From positions 428,535 through 492,534 of the forward strand of contig NZ_JAJSAQ010000003.1 of the NCBI RefSeq assembly GCF_021729075.1: 64,000 nucleotides of DNA, read 5' to 3'. The stretch is from Microbulbifer guangxiensis (GTDB taxonomy: Bacteria > Pseudomonadota > Gammaproteobacteria > Pseudomonadales > Cellvibrionaceae). Below, one piece after another: positions 7,261-19,006 of this stretch. A program made the position numbers and the translations under genes. Under the pieces are notes generated by a model, which saw only the letters and a list, made by a program, of their open reading frames with translations, had not been told where the DNA came from and made no database searches. Numbering within the stretch: position 1 is the stretch's first letter; every line of letters starts with the position of its first letter.

Positions 7261-9573
7261 ATGGAGGGTCGCGTCTTGAGAGGTTTTCTACGCGGGAGCT
7301 TGGTGGTAATTAGCCTGCTTGCGCTGATCGCATGTGGAGGAGGCAGCAGCGGTGGCAGCAGCAGGAGCAGCGCTGCCGTGGCAACCAGTAGCACTGCGGC
7401 AGCGCCGGCGATCCAGACCGGTGTGCTGGCGGAGGTTGTCATCGCCGGGCTGGCCTATCGCACGGAAACCCGCTCGGGTATCACCAGTGCGGCGGGGGAG
7501 TTCTCCTATGTCCGGGGAGAGACCGTGCAGTTTTTCCTCGGCGATACCCCCATCGGCTTTGCCGTGCGGGCGCAGGAGCGTCTGCGCTTTCTCGATCTGT
7601 TTCCCGATGTGCGCCTCTACCGCAACTTCAACCAGTTGCGTGCTCTCTACGGCAGTGCGCCGTTTTCCCGTGAGCGGATCGAGTTCAATCGCTTCCATAA
7701 TACGCTGTTCCTTTTGGAGGCTTTCGACCGGGACTCGGACCTGAGAAATGGCATCGAGCTAGATCCCGGGGTGCGGGACCTGCTGGATAACGTCCTGTTC
7801 GATCTGGAAGCGGAAGCACTGGATTTTGCCCGCCACAATATTCCCCTGATTTACTTCCGCAACCGAGCCGATGCGTTGGGGCTGGTCGACTCCGGTGCGG
7901 TGGTCGATACCGGTATGGTGCTGGATGCCTATTACGAGGCCGTCGGCCTGGTGAGCGGTTTCTATGTACCGGTGTTCAAGAGCCGCGACTTTTTCGTCGA
8001 CGAATTCCTCGATGAATTCGAGCGTCTCACCTATGACGATGACGGCAATATCACCGAGCTGATTACCGACTCCGATCGCGAGATTCTGCGGCGAGTGTCC
8101 CGCTTTGCCACTTACGATGACTTCGGGAATATCCTCACCTGGAGCTTCGAACCCGATGCCTTCCTGGTGGATGACGAGTTTGCCGAGTTCGAGTACGACA
8201 GTGCAGGCAACCTGATCAGCCTGCGGGAGGATCTAGACGGCAATGGTGCATTCGATCGGGTGCGGAACTGGGCATACGATTTCGGCGACCGCTTTTTCTC
8301 CATTGCTTACTCCGGGGATGGTGATGGCGATGGTGTGTTTGAAGAGGCGTTCACGGTGGAATACCAGCTGGATGAGCGCGGCCGGTTGCAGAGCGTGCGG
8401 CGTGATGACGAACTGCTGGCGGAATTCACCTTTCAGGAGAACGGCCGCACCGCCTCGGAAATGATTTTTTCTCCGCGCACCGGAGATTTTTTGCGGGTGA
8501 TTGAGTTTGATGAGTCGGGCAGGGTGTCTTCCTTGCGCCGGCGGATCGGTGATGAAGGGGAGGGGCACTGGGACTTTTTTTACGGCTCCCGGGATAACCT
8601 GGTACGAGCGCGGTTTACCCGCAGCGGGGCTTTATTCGTCGACTACCGCATCCTGGTGGAATGGGAGTACGACATCCGCGGCAATCTCGTCCTCTATACC
8701 GTCGACCTGAGGGAGGACGGCGATATCGACTTTTCCCGCGAGTACATCTACGACGATGACGAACGCCTGGTGCGCGAAGTGTGGTTCGAATTGGCCGGCG
8801 ACATCCGCACCGCTGTCTTCGAGGTGGCCTATGCCTACGATGTGGATGGACGCCTGGTCCGCAAGGTGCAGACCAACCTGCTGGCCTCAGCGCCTCTCTT
8901 GCCCAGTTCCGATGTGGTTGCGTTTATTTATGGCTATGACGAACGCGGCAACCTGGTCTCCGTGATCCGCGATGATGGCAACAATGGCTCGCTGGAAGTT
9001 GAAAAAGCGTTTGAGCTGCGACGCGAGAACTGGCGGGCGGCGCTGCTCTGGTTAGAAAAACCCTCGGTCTATTCCTTCTCACCCTATGAAGAATTGCCGA
9101 GCAGGCAGGCACTGCGCCGGCGGTTGCGCGCGGATTTTGAGACCGAAGAGCCGTTCGAACGCCGGTTGCAGTTCATCCTCCGCAACGACGAGGAGTTCCG
9201 CTGGCTGAGCGGCCTCGAGGTCATCAGCATCAATTGCGAAACCCCGTATGCGCTGGAATTTTTCAATACGGGCGAGGTGATCCTGCGCGATCGCTCTGAT
9301 ATCCGCACGGAGGGAATTCTTCTCACCTGGTTCTGGCAGACTCGGGATGAGATAGTGATCGAGGACAGTGGGCTGGAGTACCGCTTCCGCCTGCGGCGCT
9401 ACCCGGAGATCCCGCAAATCTACCCGCCGGGTGCCGGGCCGGACGGTAATGTGGTCAAGCTGGAACCCCTGGAGTTCTATCCGCTGCCTTACGCCTGTGA
9501 CTACCGGGCGAGGTCGGAGGAGCGCAATTTCTGGCCGGTCTGGCGTGGCGACCGGGACCTGATTCGCTGGTGA
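7261..9573 (+). CDS. YD-repeat (Rhs-like) lipoprotein
   Basis: A predicted lipoprotein of about 770 residues: signal peptide with lipobox LIAC, then a Gly/Ser/Ala-rich linker. From about residue 240 to 600 it carries many YD-type repeats (YDDDGNI, YDSAGNL, YDIRGNL, YAYDVDGRL, YGYDERGNL), as in Rhs and teneurin shells but shorter and more acidic. No C-terminal toxin, DPxGL cleavage motif or immunity gene is visible, so I do not call it an Rhs toxin. The ATG at 7261 follows AAGGGAGG closely. A TTG at 7276 with GGAGGG seven bases upstream is an equally good start and leaves an ideal signal peptide. An in-frame start at 7102 exists but would bury the signal peptide. Confidence 0.75.
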   Translation: MEGRVLRGFLRGSLVVISLLALIACGGGSSGGSSRSSAAVATSSTAAAPAIQTGVLAEVVIAGLAYRTETRSGITSAAGEFSYVRGETVQFFLGDTPIGFAVRAQERLRFLDLFPDVRLYRNFNQLRALYGSAPFSRERIEFNRFHNTLFLLEAFDRDSDLRNGIELDPGVRDLLDNVLFDLEAEALDFARHNIPLIYFRNRADALGLVDSGAVVDTGMVLDAYYEAVGLVSGFYVPVFKSRDFFVDEFLDEFERLTYDDDGNITELITDSDREILRRVSRFATYDDFGNILTWSFEPDAFLVDDEFAEFEYDSAGNLISLREDLDGNGAFDRVRNWAYDFGDRFFSIAYSGDGDGDGVFEEAFTVEYQLDERGRLQSVRRDDELLAEFTFQENGRTASEMIFSPRTGDFLRVIEFDESGRVSSLRRRIGDEGEGHWDFFYGSRDNLVRARFTRSGALFVDYRILVEWEYDIRGNLVLYTVDLREDGDIDFSREYIYDDDERLVREVWFELAGDIRTAVFEVAYAYDVDGRLVRKVQTNLLASAPLLPSSDVVAFIYGYDERGNLVSVIRDDGNNGSLEVEKAFELRRENWRAALLWLEKPSVYSFSPYEELPSRQALRRRLRADFETEEPFERRLQFILRNDEEFRWLSGLEVISINCETPYALEFFNTGEVILRDRSDIRTEGILLTWFWQTRDEIVIEDSGLEYRFRLRRYPEIPQIYPPGAGPDGNVVKLEPLEFYPLPYACDYRARSEERNFWPVWRGDRDLIRW

Positions 9574-9892
9574 CCGGCCATCTGGCTGTCACCTGCTTCA
9601 GGCAAGGACAATCCCTGTCGTCCCCTTGGCCGCATTTCCGCAAACAGTCTTTCGATTGGCGCGTAAATCCGCATTGATTTTACCAATCAAAAGTCCTCAT
9701 TTCTTAATTTTTTGTGATTTTTGTCCGCCAATTGATCCCTTTTGTGGATTTCAATAGGCTGCGTATCACGACCTCAGCCAGCTTGGGGTATTGCTCCTGT
9801 CATCCGCGGCTAATCGCTGGCCGCAAGCCACAACACGGGAGCATTGGCTGGCACCCGGGGAACAACAACAAAAGATAATAGGATGAGAGCTC
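9574..9892 (+). other. Spacer upstream of TonB receptor
   Basis: No gene seen in this 319-base spacer. The stretch 9670-9765 is conspicuously AT-rich against the GC-rich background and is the likely promoter and operator region of the receptor gene. I could not assign a specific Fur or other operator. AGGATGAGAG just before 9893 is the ribosome-binding site. Confidence 0.5.
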
Positions 9893-12490
9893 ATGAAGAC
9901 CTACTCACTCAAGCCGTTGTCACTGGCCGTTGCCGCCGTGCTGGCAATGCCGGTGACGGCTTTCGCACAGGAATCCAGCGAGTCACAGGCCGCCGATGAC
10001 CGTCGCATGGAAGAGGTGATCACCACCGGTACCCGTGTGGAGGGCCTGTCTCCCACCGAGACACTGTCCCCGGTCGATGTGCTGGGCGGTGAGAATCTGT
10101 CCGACCAGGCCAGCTTTGACCTGACCGAGTCCCTGGCCAAGATCGCGCCTTCGTTCAATACCCAGCGCTTCCCGATCGCGGACGGCACCGCATTTATCCG
10201 CCCGGTGACCCTGCGCAACCTGTCCCCGGACCAGACCCTGGTACTGGTGAACGGTACCCGCCGCCACCGCTCTGCGCTGGTGAACCTGCAGATCGCGCCG
10301 CTGGGCACCGTCAACCAGGGCGCCCAGGCGGTGGATTTTGCCGCGCTGCCCTCCGCTGCCATTGAGCGGGTGGAAGTCCTGCGTGATGGCGCTTCTGCCC
10401 AGTATGGTTCCGACGCCATTGCCGGCGTGGTGAACGTGATCCTGAAGGACGATGCCGAGGGTGTCAGTGTCTCCGCCCAGACCGGCGAATACTTCGAGGG
10501 CGACGGCACCCGCACCAGCCTGGCCGCCAACGCCGGCTTTGCCCTCGGTGACCAGGGCTTTGTGAACACCACCATCGAGCACTCCACTGCCGAGAAGACC
10601 TGGCGTGGTGCCGCGCGCCCGGATGCCGAGTTTGTCGGCAGCGTGGTGGGCGTCGAGAACGTGCCCCTGGACGGCCTCGGCCAGCGCTGGGGTGACCCGG
10701 ACGTGGAAGCGCTGAAACTCTTCGTCAACACCGGCTACGACCTGGACAATGGCGTCGAGCTGTACGGTAATGTCGGCTACTCCAAAAACGAGACCATCTC
10801 CGACTTCTTCTACCGCGGCCCGGTACTGGACCCGCAGTATGAATTCGGGGCCCGTGCGACCCTGCAGGCGGATGGCGACGGCGACTTCATGCCCGACCCG
10901 GCACCGCAGTCACTGATCGATTCCATCACTGCCCAGGGCCTGAACCCGGCGGACTACCTGGTGGCAGATGCCAGCAGCGCCAGCGGTTTTGTACTGCGCA
11001 ACCCGATCTACACCCAGTTCCCGGGCGGTTACAACCCACAGTTTGGTGCCGACATCACTGACTTCTCCGCGGTGTTCGGCGCCCGCGGCGAACTGGCTTC
11101 CGGCATGAGCTGGGACCTGCGCGCCCGCTCCGCGGAGAATGAGGTGTCCTATGTGCTGAAGGACTCCATCAACCCGAGCCTCGGTGCCCTGTCGCCGACC
11201 ACATTCAACCCGGGCACTCTGACCCAGGAAGAGACCAGCGTAAATGCGGATTTCGTGCAGCCGATCGAGCTTGCCGGCCTGGCATCGCCGCTGAACGTCG
11301 CCTTCGGGGCTGAATGGCGCGATGAAACCTACAAGGTGGGGGCCGGCGATCAGGCATCCATTGCCGTGGGTCCGACCGCTGCCGTATTCGGTGTGGGCTC
11401 TGACGGCTTCCAGGGTTTCCCCACCGAGGCCGCCGGCAGCTTCAGCAGTGAGAGCATGGCCGCTTATGTGGACCTGGAAACTGACGTCACCGACAAGCTG
11501 ACGGTCGGCGCGGCACTGCGCTTCGAGGACTACGATGCGTTCGGCTCCACCTCCGACTGGAAACTGTCCGGTCGCTACGACTTTAACGAGCGCTTCGCCC
11601 TGCGTGCCACTGCCAATACCGGCTTCCGCGCGCCGACCCCGGGCCAGGTGAATACACTGAACGTCACCACCACGGCGGATGCCAGCGGCAACCTGATCCC
11701 CAACGGTACCTATCCGGTGGACAACCCGGTGGCCCTGGCGCTGGGTGCCAAGCCGCTGACCCCGGAAGAGTCCACCAGCTTCACCCTGGGCGCGGTGATC
11801 AACCCGCTCGATAACACCAGCGTGACCTTGGACTACTACCGCATCAACATCGACGACCGCCTGGCGCTGCGTAACAACACCATTGGTGCCGGCGAAGTGG
11901 CACTGCTGGAAGGTGCCGGTGTGGAGAATGCGGCCCTGCTGCAGGGCAGTAATGCCAACTTCTTCGTCAATGCCTACGATTCGGAAGTGAGTGGTATCGA
12001 TATCGCCGTGACCAGCGACTTCGAAGTGGCGGGCAACCTGCTGGTGGTGGACCTGCGCCACAATCACAACCAGCAGGAAGTGAGCAGCGTGGCCCCGAAC
12101 ACCATCAACGATTCGCGGGTTTACGACCTGGAGAATCAGGTGCCGAGCGACCGCACGACCCTGACTTTCAACTACGACACTGGCAACCTGTTCAATGGTT
12201 ACCTGCGTCTTAACCGCTACAGCGGCTGGGAGTCTACTTTCGGCCTGTTCGGACCGGGTGATGCCTCAGATGCCACCAGCTATGGCAGCGAGATCCTGGT
12301 GGATGTCGAGGCGACCTTCACCCTCGCCGACAACTACAAGGTGTCTGTCGGTGGTGAAAACATCTTCGACACCCTGCCAGACGACGAGGCCGACCCCACC
12401 CTGCAGTTCCTGGGTGTCCGCCAGTCCCTGACTTCACCGTTCGGGTTTAACGGCGGCTTCTGGTATCTGCGTGCCAGCGCGGAGTTTTAA
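9893..12490 (+). CDS. TonB-dependent outer-membrane receptor
   Basis: An 865-residue outer-membrane active transporter. A signal peptide (1-25, ending AFA) is followed by a TonB-box-like EEVITTGTR (about 39-47). The plug domain (about 50-180) contains the typical LVLVNGTRRHR and RVEVLRDGASAQYGSDAIAGVVN segments. The rest is the beta-barrel, ending in the aromatic C-terminus (WYLRASAEF) needed for Bam-dependent insertion. The substrate is unknown; no transporter, siderophore or polysaccharide-utilisation genes flank it. The gene stands alone with an AT-rich promoter region and a strong terminator. The ATG is supported by the upstream purine-rich sequence and the signal peptide. Confidence 0.92.
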   Translation: MKTYSLKPLSLAVAAVLAMPVTAFAQESSESQAADDRRMEEVITTGTRVEGLSPTETLSPVDVLGGENLSDQASFDLTESLAKIAPSFNTQRFPIADGTAFIRPVTLRNLSPDQTLVLVNGTRRHRSALVNLQIAPLGTVNQGAQAVDFAALPSAAIERVEVLRDGASAQYGSDAIAGVVNVILKDDAEGVSVSAQTGEYFEGDGTRTSLAANAGFALGDQGFVNTTIEHSTAEKTWRGAARPDAEFVGSVVGVENVPLDGLGQRWGDPDVEALKLFVNTGYDLDNGVELYGNVGYSKNETISDFFYRGPVLDPQYEFGARATLQADGDGDFMPDPAPQSLIDSITAQGLNPADYLVADASSASGFVLRNPIYTQFPGGYNPQFGADITDFSAVFGARGELASGMSWDLRARSAENEVSYVLKDSINPSLGALSPTTFNPGTLTQEETSVNADFVQPIELAGLASPLNVAFGAEWRDETYKVGAGDQASIAVGPTAAVFGVGSDGFQGFPTEAAGSFSSESMAAYVDLETDVTDKLTVGAALRFEDYDAFGSTSDWKLSGRYDFNERFALRATANTGFRAPTPGQVNTLNVTTTADASGNLIPNGTYPVDNPVALALGAKPLTPEESTSFTLGAVINPLDNTSVTLDYYRINIDDRLALRNNTIGAGEVALLEGAGVENAALLQGSNANFFVNAYDSEVSGIDIAVTSDFEVAGNLLVVDLRHNHNQQEVSSVAPNTINDSRVYDLENQVPSDRTTLTFNYDTGNLFNGYLRLNRYSGWESTFGLFGPGDASDATSYGSEILVDVEATFTLADNYKVSVGGENIFDTLPDDEADPTLQFLGVRQSLTSPFGFNGGFWYLRASAEF

Positions 12491-12511
12491 GGGATAGCCG
12501 CCCATCGACTG

Positions 12512-12585
12512 TCTCCCCCGGGGCCATCACTGGTTTTCCGGGGGAGATGAAGGATGGCGAACCCGCGGGTTCGCCATCCATTTTG
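12512..12585 (+). terminator. Tandem terminator hairpins after TonB receptor
   Basis: Two stems follow the receptor stop codon. The first pairs 12512-12521 with 12538-12547 and has no T run. The second is a perfect 14-bp palindrome, 12552-12565 with 12566-12579, of which about 12 bp can pair around a small loop, followed by ATTTT. The second is a convincing intrinsic terminator. Confidence 0.75.
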
Positions 12586-12630
12586 GAGTGTTTATAGACC
12601 CCGCCATTCCTTCTAAGCAGGTCCGGTGGC

Positions 12631-12740
12631 GACAGAGCGCCACGACCTGCATTTCGAAAACGCATAAATACATCCCTGTAGCTCCGTCGGGTACATCCCT
12701 GTACCCGACGGTTTCGAAATGTAGGTCGTGGCCCTCTGTC
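12631..12740. repeat. Three-way-junction repeat element, copy A
   Basis: A 110-base element with an outer stem of 29 positions (12631-12659 with 12712-12740, 27 complementary) around two inner hairpins. The first is TACATCCCTGTA at 12669-12680. The second is an 11-bp perfect stem, 12684-12694 with 12701-12711, whose loop is again ATCCCT. Copy B at 28965 has nearly the same sequence. It lies between the TonB receptor terminator and the next gene. I cannot name a described family. Confidence 0.8.
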
Positions 12741-12906
12741 TTAATCTCTTGCTGCGGGATTTTGTCCGCAGCCTGAGGCCGGCACAGGTTGCCGGCTTTT
12801 TTGTGCCTGTGTGCCGTGTCATTGCCGTCGGCCGGGAAATGGGCGATGCTAACCGATCACGGCAGTACCCTCACCAATACAACTATCCAACCCGGGGGTG
12901 ATGGCA

Positions 12907-14127
12907 ATGCAGGGTGTTACTTCTGGCGCCTATCCGGCGTCTGGTGTCGGGCCGCGGGAAATTACTGAGGCGCCTGCGGTAAGGGCCGGTCGGCTGGTAT
13001 CGGTGGATTTTGCCCGCGGGCTGGTGATGGTGCTGATGGCGCTGGACCATGTGCGGGATTTCACCACTTCCGCCCGCTTTGCGCCGGAAGACCTCAATGA
13101 AACCTCCCCGGCCTATTTCTTCAGTCGATGGATTACCCATTTCTGCGCCCCACTGTTCGTGCTGCTCGCGGGAATGAGTGCTGGCTTTATGCGCGCAAGT
13201 CGCTCCCCGGCGGAGCTGAGCCTGTTCCTGTTTACCCGTGGCCTCTGGCTGATTTTCATCGAACAGACGGTGATGGCCTTTGGCTGGAGTTTCATTCAGC
13301 CGCAGGGGTACGCGCTGGTGTTGACGACACTGTCGATGATCGGCTTCTGCATGATCTCCATGGCCGCGTTTATCCATCTTCCCCGCCTGCCATTATTACT
13401 GCTGGCCCTGGCCATGATCTTCGGTCACAACCTGCTGGACGGCCGCTTGCCGATGCCCGAGGAGGGTTTCCCGCCGCTCTGGTATGGATTACACGAGGAT
13501 ATTTTTACCAGCGTTGCCGGTGTTCCGTTGGTGGTCGTTTATCCGCTGCTGCCGTGGCTCGCTGTGATGCCCCTGGGGTACCTGCTGTCGGACTTGTACC
13601 GGGCGCCCGCAGAGACGCGCCGCAACGTACTGGTTGGCCTTGGTGTCGCTGGCGTGGTGCTGTTTCTGGTGTTACGCGGTTGGAACCTCTACGGTGATCC
13701 GGTCCCCTGGCAAACACAGTCGACCTTTGGCATGAGCCTGGTCGCTTTCCTCAATGTGGAAAAGTATCCGCCTTCGCTGCTGTACCTGCTGATGACGCTG
13801 GGGCCGGGGCTGCTGTTGCTGGCCTGGAGTGAACGGTTGCGCGGACCGCTGGTAGAAGTCATCAACACCTTCGGCAGGGTTCCCTTCGCGTACTACATAC
13901 TGCACATTTACATTGCGCATGCACTGGCGCTGGTGATCGCCGAGTGGCAGGGGCTTGGCTGGCAGGTGGCAGCCGGTGGCTGGTGGACACTGCCGGAGGG
14001 GTTCGGGTTGCCGCTGCCGGTGGTCTACCTGCTCTGGCTGGCTGTGGTCGCCCTGTTGTACCCCTTCTGCCGCTGGCTGGCTGCAGTGAAGGCGCGGCGC
14101 AAGGACTGGTGGCTGAGTTACCTGTAA
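12907..14127 (+). CDS. DUF1624 / HGSNAT-like membrane protein
   Basis: A polytopic inner-membrane protein of about 406 residues with roughly ten hydrophobic helices. The N-terminal segment SVDFARGLVMVLMALDHVRDF is the signature of DUF1624 proteins, related to the heparan-alpha-glucosaminide N-acetyltransferase family that moves acyl groups across membranes. The acceptor is unknown. GTG 12898, ATG 12901 and ATG 12907 are all in frame; I took 12907 because the GGGGG at 12894-12898 is then at a normal distance. It is convergent with gcvP. Confidence 0.82.
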   Translation: MQGVTSGAYPASGVGPREITEAPAVRAGRLVSVDFARGLVMVLMALDHVRDFTTSARFAPEDLNETSPAYFFSRWITHFCAPLFVLLAGMSAGFMRASRSPAELSLFLFTRGLWLIFIEQTVMAFGWSFIQPQGYALVLTTLSMIGFCMISMAAFIHLPRLPLLLLALAMIFGHNLLDGRLPMPEEGFPPLWYGLHEDIFTSVAGVPLVVVYPLLPWLAVMPLGYLLSDLYRAPAETRRNVLVGLGVAGVVLFLVLRGWNLYGDPVPWQTQSTFGMSLVAFLNVEKYPPSLLYLLMTLGPGLLLLAWSERLRGPLVEVINTFGRVPFAYYILHIYIAHALALVIAEWQGLGWQVAAGGWWTLPEGFGLPLPVVYLLWLAVVALLYPFCRWLAAVKARRKDWWLSYL

Positions 14128-14149
14128 GAGACTTTTCAGTGAGATAAAA

Positions 14150-14180
14150 AAAATGGCGAGCCGAAAGGCTCGCCATTTTT
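14150..14180. terminator. Bidirectional terminator between DUF1624 gene and gcvP
   Basis: A 13-bp stem with a GAAA tetraloop (14150-14162, loop 14163-14166, 14167-14179) is flanked by an A run on the left and a T run on the right. It can therefore end transcription from both converging genes. Confidence 0.9.
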
Positions 14181-14196
14181 CGTTTCAGGACCGGGC

Positions 14197-17088
<2,892 letters not shown>

Positions 17089-17635
17089 AAACTTCGTTCC
17101 TGTATCGCAGGGAATAGTCGCTGGAATTGCGCTCGGTGCCGCGTTGGGGCACCGGGTAAAAATAGCAGAGCGCCCCGGGATTCCCGCCTTCCGACATGCC
17201 CGCAGAGGGGGCAGTGGGCGCACTCGGGAGGGGCCTGCAGCCGGGTCCGGGAACCGGCCCTGGCGTGTCGCTCTACCGAATGCCAAAACGGCGGTGACCG
17301 TGGCGCCCGGTCGAGCCGCGCGCATCTTAGCAACCGCACGCCCGCCGGGCAATCTGGCTGTAATTGGCGTTGAAACTGCTGGAAATGCGGGGTTGCTGTG
17401 ATAATCGTCCTCAAAGTACGGGGATACCCGGATTTTATGTCACAGCCTGGCGCCGCCGCCCACGTGGCACGGCTTTTCACCCGACATGGGGTGTGAAAAC
17501 TGCGCGTGGTTCCCCCGTGGACTATGGTGAAAGGTACCCGCGGTGTTTGTAGTTGGCTGTCTTCGCGGGAAGCCGAATAAGGATAATTGGCAGGGCAGAC
17601 GCCGATAGCCAGCAGGGATTGCGGGACTCTTCACC
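17089..17635. other. Divergent spacer between gcvP and the DUF2007 gene
   Basis: This 547-base spacer holds no supported gene. It contains a predicted gcvP promoter (17324-17352) and a leader of about 230 bases. I searched the leader by eye for the paired glycine riboswitch aptamers and did not find their conserved core. Between 17353 and 17635 I see no structure beyond weak promoter-like stretches toward the plus-strand gene. Confidence 0.5.
17324..17352 (-). promoter_or_regulatory. Predicted sigma-70 promoter of gcvP
   Basis: On the minus strand TTGCCC (17347-17352) and TAAGAT (17324-17329) are separated by exactly 17 bases, a good sigma-70 match. Transcription would begin near 17317 and give a leader of about 230 bases before the gcvP ATG. 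Confidence 0.45.
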
Positions 17636-17938
17636 ATGGCGCAAAGACTCTACATCGCCAGTGACCAGCTGATGGTCTTCCACCTCCAAAATGTTCTGGA
17701 ACAGGCGGGCATTTCCGCGCTGATGCAGAAAGCGGCCGTCGATGTGCCGGAGGAGGATGGCGCCCCCCTGGCCTGGTACTCCGAACTCTGGGTGCTGCAG
17801 GATGGCCAGCTGGCCGCCGCGCGGCGTCTGCTGGAACTGTTCCTCGCCAGCGAATCGGCCGATGAGCCAGACGCGATACCAATCCTCCAGCGGCATCCCC
17901 CCTTTCCGCCCTCGGCGCTCAATGCGGAAATCGCCTGA
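17636..17938 (+). CDS. DUF2007 small protein
   Basis: A 100-residue protein opening MAQRLYIASDQLMVFHLQNVLEQAGI. This resembles the DUF2007 family (putative signal-transducing, ferredoxin-like/GlnB-like fold), which typically starts with a strand, then 'hlk..Le..GI'. The middle part WYSELWVLQDGQLAAARRLLE fits the second half of the fold. No signal peptide or membrane segment is present. Function unknown. The ATG fits the family N-terminus. It stands alone between gcvP (divergent) and the reductase (convergent). Confidence 0.75.
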   Translation: MAQRLYIASDQLMVFHLQNVLEQAGISALMQKAAVDVPEEDGAPLAWYSELWVLQDGQLAAARRLLELFLASESADEPDAIPILQRHPPFPPSALNAEIA

Positions 17939-18031
17939 CGAAATCTTCCCGCCGTGATCGTGTGGGAGGCAGCCCGCGAACGGCAGCCCCCCCGAGGCAA
18001 CCCCTGCAAACGCAGCGATCAGAGACAGTGA

Positions 18032-18913
18032 TCAAAGAAAGGGCGCGATGGCCCGCGCCAGCTGCTGTTGCAGTGATTCCTTCCCGACTATCCCCATAGC
18101 GGTGAGCCGCGACTTGTCCAGCTGGCAGTCACGCGGGCGCGGCTGCTCGAAGCTGGGCGCCGGGTCCGGGGTCAGGTGGCCGGCGTCGAGGCCGGCGATG
18201 TTGGCGATCTTCAGCGCCAGTTCGTAACGGGTGCAGGCGGTGTCGCCGCTCCAGTGATAGATACCCGAGAACTGTTCGCCATCCATCCCCATGGCCAGGC
18301 ACTGCGCCAGCACATCCGCCACCTCCTCCACGGAGGTGGGAAAGCGGACCGCCCAGTGATCGATTGCCCGGGGCGTCGGATCCCGCAGCGTCTCCAGCAG
18401 GGCAGTGACGCCCGACTCCCCCGGTTGCTGCACTGGGCCGAACAGCAGCGGCAGCCGCAGTACCCAATGATTGCCACACTCCAGCACCGCCTGTTCGCCG
18501 GCCAGTTTGCTGCGGCCATAGAAGTTCAGCGGGTTGGGTGTGGCGTCCACGGCATAGGGCGGGGCGGTGCCATCGAAGACGTAGTCGGTGGAGATGTAGA
18601 CCAGCTGCGTGCCCGCCTCCCGGCACAGCGTGGCCAGTGACGCGGTGGCATCGACATTGAGCTGCCAGCTCTGCTCCGGCGCGGCGGCGCAGCGATCCGG
18701 CCAGCGCTCGGCAGCGCAGTGGATTAGCACGTCGGGCCTGGTCGCGAGGAGAGCTTGCCGCACAGTGCCGGGGTCGATGAGATCCAGTGACAACAGGTCA
18801 TTGCCAGCGCGGGAATAGGCCGTGCCGGTGACGGTAAAGCGGGAATCGGCGCGGAGGCGGGCGAGGACGCTGCGTCCCAGCAGGCCGGAGGCGCCGGTAA
18901 CGAGAATATTCAT
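18032..18913 (-). CDS. RmlD-like sugar-nucleotide reductase (SDR)
   Basis: A 293-residue extended short-chain dehydrogenase. The Rossmann glycine motif TGASGLLG is at residues 6-13, the STDYVFDG segment follows at about 108-115, and the catalytic Tyr-Lys pair lies in FYGRSKLAGE. This is the RmlD substrate-binding family (dTDP-4-dehydrorhamnose reductase), which also contains the methionine adenosyltransferase beta-like proteins. No rmlABC neighbours are present, so a rhamnose role is not supported by context. It may be expressed alone or with argS upstream, 93 bases away on the same strand. Confidence 0.8.
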   Translation of the reverse strand: MNILVTGASGLLGRSVLARLRADSRFTVTGTAYSRAGNDLLSLDLIDPGTVRQALLATRPDVLIHCAAERWPDRCAAAPEQSWQLNVDATASLATLCREAGTQLVYISTDYVFDGTAPPYAVDATPNPLNFYGRSKLAGEQAVLECGNHWVLRLPLLFGPVQQPGESGVTALLETLRDPTPRAIDHWAVRFPTSVEEVADVLAQCLAMGMDGEQFSGIYHWSGDTACTRYELALKIANIAGLDAGHLTPDPAPSFEQPRPRDCQLDKSRLTAMGIVGKESLQQQLARAIAPFL

Positions 18914-19006
18914 GGGCGGGGCTCCGGCATCGGGGGCGAGGGTATCAGTGGAGGAGTTACTGGCGCAGCCGCGAAGGCCGCACCAGCAGGGTGGGGCGGC
19001 GTGCCC

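Noticed and set aside
17089-17317. Glycine riboswitch in the gcvP leader
   Set aside because: Expected by gene function, but I could not find the conserved tandem aptamer core on the minus strand. A covariance-model search would settle it.
17089-17352. N-terminal extension of GcvP to 17352
   Set aside because: The extra 88 residues are Pro/Arg/Ala-rich and unlike GcvP, and contain the likely promoter; the conserved start is at 17088.
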